Source of the DNA: Leptospira interrogans
Lineage (GTDB): Bacteria; Spirochaetota; Leptospiria; Leptospirales; Leptospiraceae
Reading direction: 5' to 3'
Length of the DNA stretch: 64,000 nt
NCBI RefSeq assembly: GCF_900156205.1
Contig: NZ_FTNA01000022.1
Coordinates: 1-64,000 of the forward strand
Under the pieces are notes generated by a model. That model made no database searches and had not been told where the DNA came from. It worked only from the letters and a program-made list of their open reading frames with translations. Made by a program: the position numbers and the translations under genes. Below, one piece after another: positions 9,014 through 20,817 of this stretch; within the stretch, counting starts at the first letter, position 1, and the number at the start of each line of letters is the position of its first letter.

Positions 9014-12000
9014 TTACGCATCAGGATTCGGAGAATTTCTTCTTACCATTTGATTCAGTTTTTCTATATAAGAAAATGCTGCAGGAACCACCACTAAAGT
9101 AAGTATCGTAGAAGAAATCAATCCACCAATGATCGCAACTCCCATACTCGTTCTTTGACGAGAAGCTTCGTTCAACCCGATTGCAATCGGTAACATTCCC
9201 GCGATAAGAGCAAAAGAAGTCATCAAAATCGGTCTCAATCTTTCTCTTCCCGCTTCGATAATCGCTTCTTTCATTTCTTTACCTTGTGACAACAATTGAT
9301 TCGTAAAGTCCACAAGAAGAATTGAGTTCTTGGTAGCGACACCGATCAACATAATCAGCCCAATCATAGAAAAAATATCCAAGGATTTTTGGGTAATAAA
9401 AAGAGCGATAAAAGCTCCACAAAGCGCAAGAGGTAATACGAGCATGATCGCAATCGGAGTGATAAAACTTTCGTAAAGAGAAGCAAGAACCATGTAGATA
9501 AATAAAATCCCAAGTCCCATGGCGATCGCCATAGAAACTCCCATCTCTTTAAAACTTTCTGCCTGTCCAGAATAGCCGATCTTTACACCGGAAGGAAGAG
9601 GAATTTCAATCTGACTGATCTTTGTAACTTCTTCCATAGCTCCTCCCATTTCAGGACCTTTTGGATTTACATCTGCATAAATTTCCACGGCCTTATTTCG
9701 GTTGAGACGATTGATCGTTGCAAGACCAGTGGATTCTTCCGCCTTTGCTACGTTTTGAATTGGAATCAATCTATTGTTAAAGTTAGGTACAAAAGAACTA
9801 TAAAAATTTTCCTTTAAATCTCTTTGAGAATCCTTCAGTCGAACTCGAATATCATACTCAACTCCATTTTCTCTATAAACCGCAGGTGTAGTTCCTTCTA
9901 CAAGAGTTCTCAATTCAGTTCCTATAATCGTTCCAGGAACTCCTAAAAGTACTTCCTTTTCTCGATCCGGAACCACTCTAAACTCAGGAGCTCCCGTTCG
10001 ATAACTCGTATCTACGTCTAAAAGCGCCGGAGATTTTTGAAGACGTTCGAACAACTTCTTAGCATAGTCTTCTACAACTTCTCTCTTTTGACCGCTGACT
10101 GTTAGAGTAAAAGGTCTTTGTCCTCCTCCCACATTGTCTACGTCCTTTACGATCGGATTGGCATAAGAAAATTCCGCCAATTCATTACGAAGAAACGCTT
10201 TAAACTGAGTTGTGTTCATCTTCCTATCTCTGGAAGGAACCATTTCTACGAACATATTCGTACTACGGTTCGTGTTAAACATGGAAACAATTTTGATTTC
10301 CTTATAAGAACGAATCTTTTGGTCTACTTGAAGAGCAATCTGAGACATTTTTTCCAAGGACGTTCCGGGTGGCATATCCAAAGTCACTGTAAATTTACCC
10401 TCATCCTGAGCAGGAAGAAACGTTTTTGGAATAAACTTAGTCAAAACCAAACTAACTACGAAAATTAAAATCGCTCCAGAAAGTATAAAAAAAGGTCTTT
10501 TTAAAGTGAATTTTAAAACGGAAGCGTATTTTTCTTCTAACCAAGATTGAAAAACATTAAAAATACTTAATATAGAATCTAGTCCTACTTCTAACTTTCC
10601 TAAAATGAACACAATAGGAGAAAATACGGTGGATAAAATTCCTCTGGAAGTTTTATTCTGAGAACGGATTTTAGAATAAGCAATCTCTTCCAGCGTAGTA
10701 GTAGCGCCTTTTGTTTTTCCTTTGACTGCTTTGGTTGTGATTTCAGGAATCGATTCGGAAGAATTATGTGCGTGATTTCCTACCTTTCCACCAAAATATG
10801 CAGACAACATAGGAGCAATCGTAAGCGCGTCATAAAGAGAAATGAGAAGAGCAAAACATACAGTCAATCCAAATTCTCTTAAGAACTGTCCCACAATTCC
10901 GCTGATAAATGCAATCGGCATAAAAACCGCAATCACCGTCATCGTAGTAGCAATTACCGCAAGTGTTACTTCTTTGGTGCCTTCGATAGAAGCCTCTCTC
11001 GCAGTTTTTCCCATTTCTCTGTGTCTGAAAATATTTTCTCGAACTACAATCGCATCGTCGATAAGAAGTCCAACCGCAAGGCTGAGAGCCAAAAGAGTCA
11101 TCACGTTTACGGTAAAACCAGCAATCGCCATCAAAATAAACGCGCCTAACAAAGAGTTTGGAAGTGCAAGTCCAGTAATCAAAGTAGAACGAACACTTCC
11201 TAAGAATAATAACACTACGATGATCGTAAGTATGATTCCAATGATAATCGTTTCTTTTACATCATAGATATTGTTGTCGATCGTTACAGAAGAATCATTC
11301 GTAGACGTCAACTCAGGTGAACCGTTACGTTTCGAAAGATCTTGATTGATTTCTAAGACTTTCTTTTTTACAGATTGTGCAACCGCAACCGTATTGGACC
11401 CGGACTGTTTATATACCATGAGAAAAACGGCTTTTCGACCGTTTAGATAAGCGCGAGAGGTTTCGTCTTCAACTGTATCTTTGACTTCGCCCAATTGTCC
11501 AATTTTAATAGGAACTTCATTTCCAAAAAGAGAGATAGGAGTGTCTCTGATTTCCTCTGGAGATTGGAATTCATTGATCGTTCTATATACAAGTTCCTTA
11601 TCGGTTTTACTTACTTTTCCGGCGGGGATGTTCATTCCTCCCGAAGCAAGTCGATTAGACACAACTGAAGCTGGAATCATATGTTCTTTGAGTTTGTTTC
11701 GATCCAGTTCTACGTGAATTTCTCTTTTACGTCCTCCGTAGATGGTTACGTTTCCTACGTCTTTGGTAGAAAGAAGAATCTGCTTCACTTCTTCATTAGC
11801 AATATCATAAAGTTCCGCATCTGGTAATTCAGCTCTTAGTGCAATGATTACGATCGGTTGGTCCGCTGGATCGATTCTTCGAATGACTGGTTCTTTTGCA
11901 TCATTTGGTAATTTCGGTTTAACACTAGATACTTTATCTCGAACCTGTTGTTCTGCATACTTTACATCAGTTTCCAGAGTAAACTCTACAATAACGGTCC

Positions 12001-12265
12001 CCACTCCTTCGTTACAGACCGCTCTGACCCTTTTCACTCCCGAAATCGTAGATAGTTCGTCTTCAACCGGTTTTGCAATTAGTGTTTCGATTTCATTAGG
12101 CGCCGCACCTGGATAAGGCACGGTTACGGTCACGACCGGAATCGTTACATTGGGAAATAAATCTACCCCCAATTTGCTCAAAGAAAGGTATCCCGCGACC
12201 AGGATGAGTAAGACCGTACAAGTGACGAAAATCGGTCTTTGAATCGAAAGCGAAGCTAAGTTCAT
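9014..12265 (-). CDS. RND efflux permease, AcrB/HAE1-like
   Basis: A 1083-residue inner-membrane RND pump subunit, the proton-driven part of a tripartite drug or lipid exporter. It shows the two-fold RND layout: an N-terminal helix (about 11-30), a large periplasmic loop, TM2-TM6, a second loop from about residue 600, and a C-terminal helix set ending near 1070. The TM4 proton-relay pair is visible as D403-D404 in GLLIDDAIVVREN. A basic, Ser/Thr-rich insertion lies in the cytoplasmic linker between the halves (about 500-555). The start has an AGGAGG ribosome-binding site eight bases upstream. No membrane-fusion or outer-membrane channel gene is adjacent, which is unusual; partners must be encoded elsewhere. 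A TetR regulator follows. Substrate is unknown. Confidence 0.93.
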   Translation of the reverse strand: MNLASLSIQRPIFVTCTVLLILVAGYLSLSKLGVDLFPNVTIPVVTVTVPYPGAAPNEIETLIAKPVEDELSTISGVKRVRAVCNEGVGTVIVEFTLETDVKYAEQQVRDKVSSVKPKLPNDAKEPVIRRIDPADQPIVIIALRAELPDAELYDIANEEVKQILLSTKDVGNVTIYGGRKREIHVELDRNKLKEHMIPASVVSNRLASGGMNIPAGKVSKTDKELVYRTINEFQSPEEIRDTPISLFGNEVPIKIGQLGEVKDTVEDETSRAYLNGRKAVFLMVYKQSGSNTVAVAQSVKKKVLEINQDLSKRNGSPELTSTNDSSVTIDNNIYDVKETIIIGIILTIIVVLLFLGSVRSTLITGLALPNSLLGAFILMAIAGFTVNVMTLLALSLAVGLLIDDAIVVRENIFRHREMGKTAREASIEGTKEVTLAVIATTMTVIAVFMPIAFISGIVGQFLREFGLTVCFALLISLYDALTIAPMLSAYFGGKVGNHAHNSSESIPEITTKAVKGKTKGATTTLEEIAYSKIRSQNKTSRGILSTVFSPIVFILGKLEVGLDSILSIFNVFQSWLEEKYASVLKFTLKRPFFILSGAILIFVVSLVLTKFIPKTFLPAQDEGKFTVTLDMPPGTSLEKMSQIALQVDQKIRSYKEIKIVSMFNTNRSTNMFVEMVPSRDRKMNTTQFKAFLRNELAEFSYANPIVKDVDNVGGGQRPFTLTVSGQKREVVEDYAKKLFERLQKSPALLDVDTSYRTGAPEFRVVPDREKEVLLGVPGTIIGTELRTLVEGTTPAVYRENGVEYDIRVRLKDSQRDLKENFYSSFVPNFNNRLIPIQNVAKAEESTGLATINRLNRNKAVEIYADVNPKGPEMGGAMEEVTKISQIEIPLPSGVKIGYSGQAESFKEMGVSMAIAMGLGILFIYMVLASLYESFITPIAIMLVLPLALCGAFIALFITQKSLDIFSMIGLIMLIGVATKNSILLVDFTNQLLSQGKEMKEAIIEAGRERLRPILMTSFALIAGMLPIAIGLNEASRQRTSMGVAIIGGLISSTILTLVVVPAAFSYIEKLNQMVRRNSPNPDA

Positions 12266-12583
12266 TTTGTGAACCTCCTAATTTTACCGGCTGACCAAAG
12301 CGTAGAAACTATAAGATTTTTCTAAATTGGAAACAATTTTTGAATTATTTGTTTTTCATCAACTAAGAATTTTCTATACCAAAGTAGTTATCTGGAAGTT
12401 CCTACAGAATGTGTCAAGGTGTTCTAAATTCTAAAAGTTAAAGATTATAAATGTATTTTAACTTATTAATTTGATATACGGAATATTCAAATCTACTGAA
12501 TTGTGGGAACTACTCTAATCATTAAAAAGAATCTATTTTTTTACAAACCAATCTTTTGTATTCTTTATGCAGGAAACTTTTTA

Positions 12584-12740
12584 AAGCTTGCCCAAAACCT
12601 CAAAGAATTTCTACACGATCATTCTTTAGAAATTTTGAATCAAATGCAGTAGTTCTTACAAATTTAGATCGCATTTAGCAATTTGTGAACTTTCGAACCG
12701 TTCTAATCTCGTTAAATTTTCATAGTAGTTCCCACATTTT
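12584..12740 (+). repeat. C element, copy 1
   Basis: About 155 bp starting AAGCTTGCCCAAAACCTCAA and ending TAGTAGTTCCCACATTTT. The segment ATCATTCTTTAGAAATTTTG is shared with copies at 18142, 18548, 30245 and 55083. Confidence 0.75.
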
Positions 12741-12769
12741 TATGAAACTCAATTTCACTTTCGAAAAAC

Positions 12770-12860
12770 TCAGCAAAACCTCTAAGGATCGGCGGCAACT
12801 CAGCGTCTCACTTCTACGGTCGCTCGAAGTAACTCAAGCAAACACCTCCCTAAGGATCGG
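12770..12860. repeat. Family F fragment
   Basis: GGTCGCTCGAAGTAACTCA here matches AGGTCGTTCGAAGTAATTCA at about 26262-26281, and AACTCAGC resembles the left edge of the window. Short, GC-richer, non-coding. Confidence 0.4.
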
Positions 12861-13406
12861 TATTTAGAATTTGGGACAAGTTCTAAATTTTTGAAGGGTT
12901 TCTAATTACAAAATCGAGATCAGAATGATTCTACATTACTGACAAAACGTCGTTTAAAAAGATAATTTCAGTGCATTCTACAGTCGTGGGCAAAAATCGT
13001 TTCTCTTATAAGTTTATTTTTTCGTAAAAAAAATTGGATATTTTAAAGTTGGGGTAGTTCCCACAGATTACGTCTCATTCCAACACCTTAGAGATTTTGA
13101 AAGTTCACTATCAAACGTGAGTCTGTGGAAAAATCAGAAAAGTAGTAGTTCCTACATTTTTAAGATCCGAGAACAAGCACTTGGTAAAAGTTCAGTTTTA
13201 TACTAAACTCATTTTATTTATAATGAAGTGTTAAATTACAAAATCTATACACAGTTTGTCTTAGTCCCTGAATTTAGCATCAAATAGAAGATGAAAAATC
13301 CTCTAAGAAAAGTGAACCTTTGAAGGAAATAATGAAGAAACGTTTTGCGGCAAAATTGAACATTTCATTTTCTGAATAAAAGTACAATACTCTTTAATTC
13401 AATACG

Positions 13407-13503
13407 TCACTGATTTCTATAAAATTGAGTACCATAAATTTCTATTGTAAAAACCCTACTTTAGCCCCAAATATTGGGGATTTTATTATATAGTTCTGAG
13501 TTA
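13407..13503 (-). repeat. D element, copy 4 (inverted)
   Basis: Reads the D family on the minus strand: CTGATTTCTATAAAATTGAG at the left and TTATTATATAGTTCTGAGT at the right. Confidence 0.65.
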
Positions 13504-13608
13504 TTTTCCCAGAAGGCAACAATTACTAACTAACGTAAATTCGGTGTATAAAATCCGTAATCCATTTTTCTGAAAAAAAGTTGGGATCTGAGCTTTCCAG
13601 ATCTATTC

Positions 13609-13884
13609 TTAACGTGAGTTCGGCGTAAGAAACTCATGATTTATTTTTCTGAAAAAATTTGAACTTTACAGATCGATTCCTAAAATGTGGAAACTACCAC
13701 AATTTATAAAATAGAAGCTTATAACAATTGAATCTGCCGTATTCAAGTGCAGGAAACCTAGGTTTATCCGTAAATGATGTGGGAACTACCACGAATCACA
13801 GTTTTAAGAACAAATTCTAAAATTGTAGGAACTCATACTTTTAGAAAATACTTTCTCATTTTCTTACACCGAACTCACAGTAGG
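13609..13884 (+). repeat. A element, long form
   Basis: About 275 bp. Left end AACGTGAGTTCGGCGTAAG and right end TTACACCGAACTCACAGTA are inverted copies. It carries an extra central block (AACAATTGAATCTGCCGTAT) also found in the long copy at 51777-52062. A partial second left end precedes it at 13527. Confidence 0.8.
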
Positions 13885-13942
13885 TGGTTACTCGGTCATT
13901 CTGCTTTTAGACCAAACTCCAACCAATTTCACTATAAGACCA

Positions 13943-14659
13943 TCAACGAGAATTACTCACACAACGAAGATACCCGGAAACATTTTTTGGAGAAGTAATG
14001 TTTGTAGAACCGTTCGTAAAATTTACCTTCCAAGCAACTGCAGAATTCTGAGGATCACTCGTGCTACTCCAAAATTCAATTAGACTTCCAGTAGGATTTC
14101 CAGGAAACCAATCCTTTCGAATTGTAGGAGCTTCATAACTGGTTCCAGAAGAAGCACAGGTTTTAGAATAATCCTGTGACTGGGTCAGATCCGTTCCGTT
14201 CGAACAAAATATAATTCCCTTTAATTCGGAATGTGTAGGAACTCTCCAAGTTGCAGACTTACCGGAAACCTGGAAAGTGGAACAAGAATCGAAAGCAGAT
14301 CCAGAAATTAAAGTACCTCCCGAAGTTCCATTACATTGGTTGTCTAAACTAGAACAATACTGAGGAGAAACTAAAAAACCAGTACAAGAATCGGAAGAGG
14401 CGTTGTAGGTCTGACCTCTAGAACATCTCATCCAAGTAAGACCGGTAGATGGGAAAAAGATCGTTTCTCCTTGGATCACTGGAGGAGAAACCGCAGTCGA
14501 AGATAAGATCAATAACAAAGGAATTAAAGATTCTTCTTTTTCATCGGAAGAAACTAAATCCTTAAAAACAGGATTCAAATAACAAGCAGAGCTAAAACTT
14601 AAAAAGAAAAAAAACAAAAGAAAAATTCTTAAAGAAAACATTAGAACGTTATTCGCCAT
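13943..14659 (-). CDS. DUF1566 (Lcl C-terminal domain) lipoprotein
   Basis: A 238-residue predicted lipoprotein. A signal segment (about 7-25, [19 protein letters not shown]) ends in a lipobox whose cysteine would be acylated. The rest is a DUF1566/Lcl domain: [14 protein letters not shown] near residue 72, WRVPTHSEL near 140, FWSSTSDP near 195 and a final YLRCVSNS. Many cysteines suggest disulphides outside the cytoplasm. Leptospira encode families of such surface or periplasmic proteins; their role is not known. It starts nine bases after the stop of the lipoprotein gene at 14669, so the two form an operon. An internal ATG at 14641 would also give an intact signal. The domain call is good. 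Confidence 0.85.
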   Translation of the reverse strand: MANNVLMFSLRIFLLFFFFLSFSSACYLNPVFKDLVSSDEKEESLIPLLLILSSTAVSPPVIQGETIFFPSTGLTWMRCSRGQTYNASSDSCTGFLVSPQYCSSLDNQCNGTSGGTLISGSAFDSCSTFQVSGKSATWRVPTHSELKGIIFCSNGTDLTQSQDYSKTCASSGTSYEAPTIRKDWFPGNPTGSLIEFWSSTSDPQNSAVAWKVNFTNGSTNITSPKNVSGYLRCVSNSR

Positions 14660-14668
14660 TGGATCTAC

Positions 14669-15403
14669 TTAATCTTGAAACCGAACTCTTTGTATGTCCG
14701 AACGACGAAAAGTTCTTTCTTTACCTTTATAAAACAAACGCACTCCATCTCCATCCATACGAGTAACGGTACCTTTTGCAACTTCACCTGACTTTAAATA
14801 CAAAAGAGAAAGATTTTTAGATTGTTTTACTTCCTTATTCCAAGTATTGTCCAATTCCTCTTTAAAAGAAGAATGAATCCTTTCTTGCAATTCTTCTTTC
14901 CATTGTCTTTCATTTTGTCTAATATAATCTTCTTTGATCTTTGCAGTATCAATTTTAGAAACTTCTTTTTCCTGTTTTTCAGTTGGAGGATTAGAAACAG
15001 GAAGCACTTTAGAAGAAGCAATCTCTTTAGGATCACAACTTTCTGCATCGATGGTTTTACGAGTAACGGAAGCAGCAACTCCCAAGAAAGTGCTGAGGAT
15101 TCCGTCCAACCAGGTAGTTTTCAAACTCACTCGATAAGTTCGATTTTGATCCGGTATAATTTCCGAATAATTGATCTTATTGATAGGAATCGAACCAAAT
15201 AAAACATACCATTGATGTTTTTTACCAATCGATTTACAACCATCCAAATTAGAATTCTTTTGAGGATCAGTAGTAAACTGTCCTCCTCTTACTGAACCCA
15301 ATTCTAAACTTGTACAAGAATATAAGAAAAACAGAATTAACGCAAAGAATCCAAACCGAAATAAAACCAAAAAAGAATATAAAAGACTCAATAGATTCTT
15401 CAC
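14669..15403 (-). CDS. Predicted lipoprotein with Sm-like C-terminal tail
   Basis: A 244-residue protein starting at GTG after a GGGAG site. The signal segment (about 14-30) ends in the lipobox LYSC, so it should be a lipoprotein. Residues about 60-110 contain [14 protein letters not shown] followed by [15 protein letters not shown], reminiscent of Bor/TRL-like small lipoproteins. A charged, probably helical stretch follows (about 140-195). The last 45 residues ([20 protein letters not shown] onward) look like the small beta domain 'LK.Ge.vkG.v...dgd.v.l' seen at the ends of many leptospiral and deltaproteobacterial envelope proteins. First gene of a two-gene operon with the DUF1566 lipoprotein. 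Function unknown. Confidence 0.75.
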   Translation of the reverse strand: MKNLLSLLYSFLVLFRFGFFALILFFLYSCTSLELGSVRGGQFTTDPQKNSNLDGCKSIGKKHQWYVLFGSIPINKINYSEIIPDQNRTYRVSLKTTWLDGILSTFLGVAASVTRKTIDAESCDPKEIASSKVLPVSNPPTEKQEKEVSKIDTAKIKEDYIRQNERQWKEELQERIHSSFKEELDNTWNKEVKQSKNLSLLYLKSGEVAKGTVTRMDGDGVRLFYKGKERTFRRSDIQRVRFQD

Positions 15404-15825
15404 TTACTACAGACTCCCAACTTCACAAAATGACGTGCTGTTGGTATATTTTTAGAAACTGTTCTAAAAGCGACTTTTTTTCTATAGAAAGCCGTATCAA
15501 AAGCTTCTATTTTATTTTCAAACAAATTTTAAAATACTCCTAAGTTCGTTTTTAAGATAAATTCTGATAGCTTGGAAATAATTAACGCAAGTTCATTGTA
15601 AGGAACCCGTTTTATAAAAGTTCGTTTTATCTCGAAAAAATAAAAACGAATGTGGAGATTACTATAAATGCAAATTTTAAAGATAAATCTTGAAAATGAA
15701 ACTAACCATACTTTTAGAAAATTTTATCAAATTCTTTTAACCAAACTCAGATGAATTATTATCAGCGTAATAGATAGAAAGAATTATACAACCGATAGTC
15801 TAAAAAACATTTTTAAAACAAACAG
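15404..15825. other. Divergent intergenic region
   Basis: About 420 bases between the divergent lipoprotein operon and the YheT-like hydrolase, so promoters for both must lie here. I see degraded pieces of repeat sequence around 15590-15740 but no clear operator. Confidence 0.5.
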
Positions 15826-16833
15826 ATGATCTCAAACAATTTGAATCTTAAAAAACTCAAAACTCCAAAATTCACTCCGAGTGGAATTTTAAAATCCCCT
15901 TTTATACAAACGGCTCTCGCTTCCTTAAAATGGAACCTACCAAAAGAAATGACCTTCTTAAAAAATACAGAAAAAATGATCTTAGACGTCGGAAAAGGAG
16001 TAAGACTAGAAGGTTACCTAAGCAAACAAAAAAATCAAAAACCAAAAGGGTTTTTGATTCTATTACACGGTTGGGAAGGCAGCGTTAATTCAACTTATAT
16101 CTTGAAAACTTCTAACTACTTTTATGAAAAAAAATATAATATTTTTCGTTTAAACTATAGAGACCACGGAGAAACACACCACCTCAATCCAGAACCGTTT
16201 AACGGAAGTTTGCTGGAAGAAACATACGAAGCCGTTCTTAAAGTTGTAACGTTTGCTGATAAAGGGATTCCCATTTTTATCATCGGTTTTTCTTTAGGAG
16301 GAAATTTTACTCTTAGGATTGCTAGACTTCATTCTCAATCGAAAAATAAAATCAAACAACTTAAAGAGTGTATTGCCATATCACCCGCAATTCATCCGAA
16401 AGATGCAACAATTCTAATGGACCAAAAGCTCATCATAGGCAGATACTTTCTTAAAAAATGGAAACAATCAATATTAAAAAAACAGAAACATTTTCCTGCT
16501 TTGATTCCTTATGATAAAATTTTAAAGGAAAAGTCCGTAATGAAAATGACCGAAAAGATGATAAACTCTACCGAAGAATTTAAGGATCTAGATCATTATT
16601 TCGGAACCTATACTTTAGGAGAAAAAGAACTCTCTCAAATTTTAATTCCAACTACCATCTTAACCGCAAAAGACGATCCAATTATTCGAGGAGAATCCTT
16701 TCTTTCTCTCCATCCAAATCGAAACGTAAGAATATCTATTCAAGATTTCGGGGGACATAACGGTTTTCTGGAAAACTGGAAAGGGGCTTGCTGGTATTTT
16801 CGCGTTTTAGACGAAATTTTTAGTGAGTATTAA
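15826..16833 (+). CDS. Alpha/beta hydrolase, YheT-like
   Basis: A 335-residue cytoplasmic hydrolase of the YheT branch of alpha/beta hydrolases. The oxyanion-hole motif is LLHGWEGS near residue 78. The nucleophile elbow is GFSLGG with Ser156. The acid is in TAKDDPII near residue 285, and the catalytic histidine is in FGGHNGF near residue 308. Length fits the family (about 320-340). YheT-type enzymes are treated as esterases or lipases of unknown natural substrate. It is monocistronic and reads away from the lipoprotein operon. The catalytic triad is complete, so an active enzyme is likely. The substrate cannot be read from the sequence. Confidence 0.88.
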   Translation: MISNNLNLKKLKTPKFTPSGILKSPFIQTALASLKWNLPKEMTFLKNTEKMILDVGKGVRLEGYLSKQKNQKPKGFLILLHGWEGSVNSTYILKTSNYFYEKKYNIFRLNYRDHGETHHLNPEPFNGSLLEETYEAVLKVVTFADKGIPIFIIGFSLGGNFTLRIARLHSQSKNKIKQLKECIAISPAIHPKDATILMDQKLIIGRYFLKKWKQSILKKQKHFPALIPYDKILKEKSVMKMTEKMINSTEEFKDLDHYFGTYTLGEKELSQILIPTTILTAKDDPIIRGESFLSLHPNRNVRISIQDFGGHNGFLENWKGACWYFRVLDEIFSEY

Positions 16834-17062
16834 AAACTTTCCCAAAATCTCAAAAAGTATAAATGATAATACTTTAGAAATTTCTAATAAAGACTGTGAA
16901 GTTCCCACAAAATTTAGAGGTTTGTAAACTCCAGTAATAATTCTCCACATTAAAATCTTTGTAATCTTTAGATTTTACAAATGCTTAATTATTATTCTGA
17001 CATTTATATTTACTCAAAGAATGAATGGTATTTTTATTGTTATCTTACAAAAAGGTTTTAAA

Positions 17063-17890
17063 ATGAAAAAAATAATTTCACTTTTCTTTGTCATTTTCAT
17101 TTGTACTGAAATGACAGCAGAAACAAAAAGAGGCCCCCTTTTTTTTGAACTTACTTATGGAGAGGGATTCGATTATCTAAAAACCAATCCAAATAAAATC
17201 GATCCAAACTCAATGAATCGGGATTTTACATATGGTAACTCTGAAATTTTTGGATACTATGCAAGTGGAATTGGTTCAACCGAAGATAAATTGTTAAGCG
17301 CATACTTATTTGACCAAGCGCCCAAACCAAAAATTGCCGGACAAAATTCTTCGTTCTTATTTGAGTATTTAATAAAATCAAAATTTGGAATTGGATTTAG
17401 TCTCAATCAATCCCAATTTCAAGCGTCTAATCTTTCCTTTTCAAAATTTGATTTTTTATTAGTCACTGGATTTGCTCGTCTTACTGATTCCTCTTTTCAG
17501 AACGTTTCATTTGATCAACTAACAAAATGGGAAACAGCCTTTCCTTATTTTACTTATCGCAATAACGAATTAATGAAGGCAATGACGTTTAACGTGCATT
17601 TTTCTTACCATTTTTTAGAAAATTCTATATTGGATCCATATGTTAGAATTTCGTTCGGATATGGAAGAGACTCAGTTTCCAATTCTAAACTTTTTCAAAC
17701 AAGTTTAATAATTGGCTCCCGTTACTTTATAACAGATCGAGTTTATCTTTTAACAGAATTAGTTGCTACAAATTACGACTCTTATTCTAAAACATACGGA
17801 AGTTTAAAAAATCTATTCAGCGAAAAGGAAAGACATATCTGGTCCTTACAAGAATATTCTGCAAAATTTGGAATCGGTTTGAACTGGTAA
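17063..17890 (+). CDS. Predicted outer-membrane beta-barrel protein
   Basis: About 275 residues. I take the ATG at 17063, which has an AAAGGT site and begins a classic signal peptide (MKKIISLFFVIFICTEMTAE); a start at 17021 would bury it. The mature part alternates short polar and aromatic-rich strands (for example FEYLIKSKFGIGFSLNQSQ, then VHFSYHF and VRISFGYGRD) and ends with KFGIGLNW. The terminal tryptophan and alternating pattern are the signature that the BAM machinery recognises, so I infer a small outer-membrane barrel. No family is recognised. An A element starts three bases after the stop codon. Confidence 0.7.
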   Translation: MKKIISLFFVIFICTEMTAETKRGPLFFELTYGEGFDYLKTNPNKIDPNSMNRDFTYGNSEIFGYYASGIGSTEDKLLSAYLFDQAPKPKIAGQNSSFLFEYLIKSKFGIGFSLNQSQFQASNLSFSKFDFLLVTGFARLTDSSFQNVSFDQLTKWETAFPYFTYRNNELMKAMTFNVHFSYHFLENSILDPYVRISFGYGRDSVSNSKLFQTSLIIGSRYFITDRVYLLTELVATNYDSYSKTYGSLKNLFSEKERHIWSLQEYSAKFGIGLNW

Positions 17891-17892
17891 GA

Positions 17893-18068
17893 TAACGTGA
17901 GTTCGACGTAAGGAGAAATCCTGGTTTTTTTTCTAAAAAAGTTGTGATCTCGATTTTTAAAATGTGGGAACTACTGCAAATCACGATTTTACAAACAAAT
18001 TCTTAAATTATAGGAACTCATACTTTTAGAAAATTCTTTCTCGTTTTCTTACGCCCTGCTCACGTTAA
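17893..18068 (+). repeat. A element, compact copy
   Basis: About 176 bp with left end AACGTGAGTTCGACGTAAG and right end TTACGCCCTGCTCACGTTAA. It begins three bases after the stop codon of the outer-membrane protein gene. Confidence 0.85.
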
Positions 18069-18141
18069 GATACGTTTTTGAATTCAGAAACTATATAATA
18101 AGTTACCAATTTTTGTATTGAAACCAAAAGTTTTGCGATTA

Positions 18142-18296
18142 AGAGTTTGTCCCAAAACCTCAAAGAATTTTATGCGATCATTCTTTAGAAATTTTTAATA
18201 TTATACAGTAGTTCCTACAAATTAGTCACATTTGGTAATTTGTGAACTTTCAAGCAATTCTAATCTTGTTCAATTTTGTATGAGTTCCCACATTTC
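18142..18296 (+). repeat. C element, copy 2
   Basis: Starts AGAGTTTGTCCCAAAACCTC and ends ATGAGTTCCCACATTTC. A second copy lies only 250 bases further on. Confidence 0.75.
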
Positions 18297-18350
18297 AAAA
18301 TCGTAGAATCAAATGGATTATACTTATTTTGTGTTTTATATTGATTTGAA

Positions 18351-18455
18351 TAGAATTATTGAAAAATAAATTTCTCCATTTTACTTCTGTTTCATGAAAT
18401 AATCTATTAAAGCAATTTTGTTAAATGCCGTTATGGAATTTTTCAACAACTCTAA
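18351..18455 (+). repeat. B element, copy 2
   Basis: TAGAATTATTGAAAAATAAA at the left and GGAATTTTTCAACAACTCTA at the right form the family inverted ends. Confidence 0.75.
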
Positions 18456-18547
18456 TATTTAAAGGCTAAAAATATGGGAGTTCCCACATTTTATTTTTAC
18501 AGAAAAATTCAATTTTAAACTTGTCTCAAGATCTTTGATCAAGTCTT

Positions 18548-18702
18548 TAGAGCTTGCTCCAAAACCTCAAAGAATTTTACGCGATCATTCTTTAGAAATT
18601 TTTAATATTATACAGTAGTCCTACAAATTAGGTCGCATTTGGTAATTTGTGAACTTTCGATTAGTTCTAATGTCGTTAAATTTTTGTAGTAGTTCCTACA
18701 TT
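18548..18702 (+). repeat. C element, copy 3
   Basis: Nearly identical to the copy at 18142-18296 over most of its length (CCTCAAAGAATTTTACGCGA, ATTATACAGTAGTCCTACAA). Confidence 0.8.
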
Positions 18703-18829
18703 GGACGGTTTTGGGAAAAACTCTTAATAATAAAATGTAGGAACTTCTACAATAGAATTTTTTCGTAAAATCGTCGTTTTACGACCGTCATCAAATTAAA
18801 AATTTATTTTATAGAAGTTCTTTTTACAT

Positions 18830-19249
<420 letters not shown>

Positions 19250-19321
19250 AACTTACCCCCAGGTTTTTAGGTAATGATACCCCTTTTCAAAACTTTTGCA
19301 AGGTGAGAAGTATAGAATTTT

Positions 19322-20206
<885 letters not shown>

Positions 20207-20277
20207 AAATCGCACACTCCTAGACACTCTGGTCGCAATACAAATATTTCTTAGACAGATTTTAAGGTTACAAAAAA

Positions 20278-20751
<474 letters not shown>

Positions 20752-20817
20752 TTTTCCGATCAAAATTCCTCTTGCCTAATATTAGTTTTTAGTGAAAATG
20801 TTTTCGGTTTAGTTCCA

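Larger units (their letters stand above)
12266..13942. other. 1.7-kb repeat-rich gene-free region
   Basis: Contains a C element (about 12584-12740), an F-like patch (about 12770-12860), an inverted D element (about 13407-13503), a lone A left end (about 13527-13608), a complete long A element (about 13609-13884) and many GTGGGAACT-type motifs. No coding region is supported. Confidence 0.7.
17891..18829. other. Repeat-filled gene-free region
   Basis: Almost wholly built of repeats: A (17893-18068), a D fragment (about 18085-18140), C (18142-18296), B (18351-18455) and C (18548-18702), with GTGGGAACT-type motifs between. No gene is seen. Confidence 0.75.

Noticed and set aside
13774..13998. 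74-codon plus-strand frame
   Set aside because: Starts inside an A element and runs antisense into the end of the DUF1566 gene.
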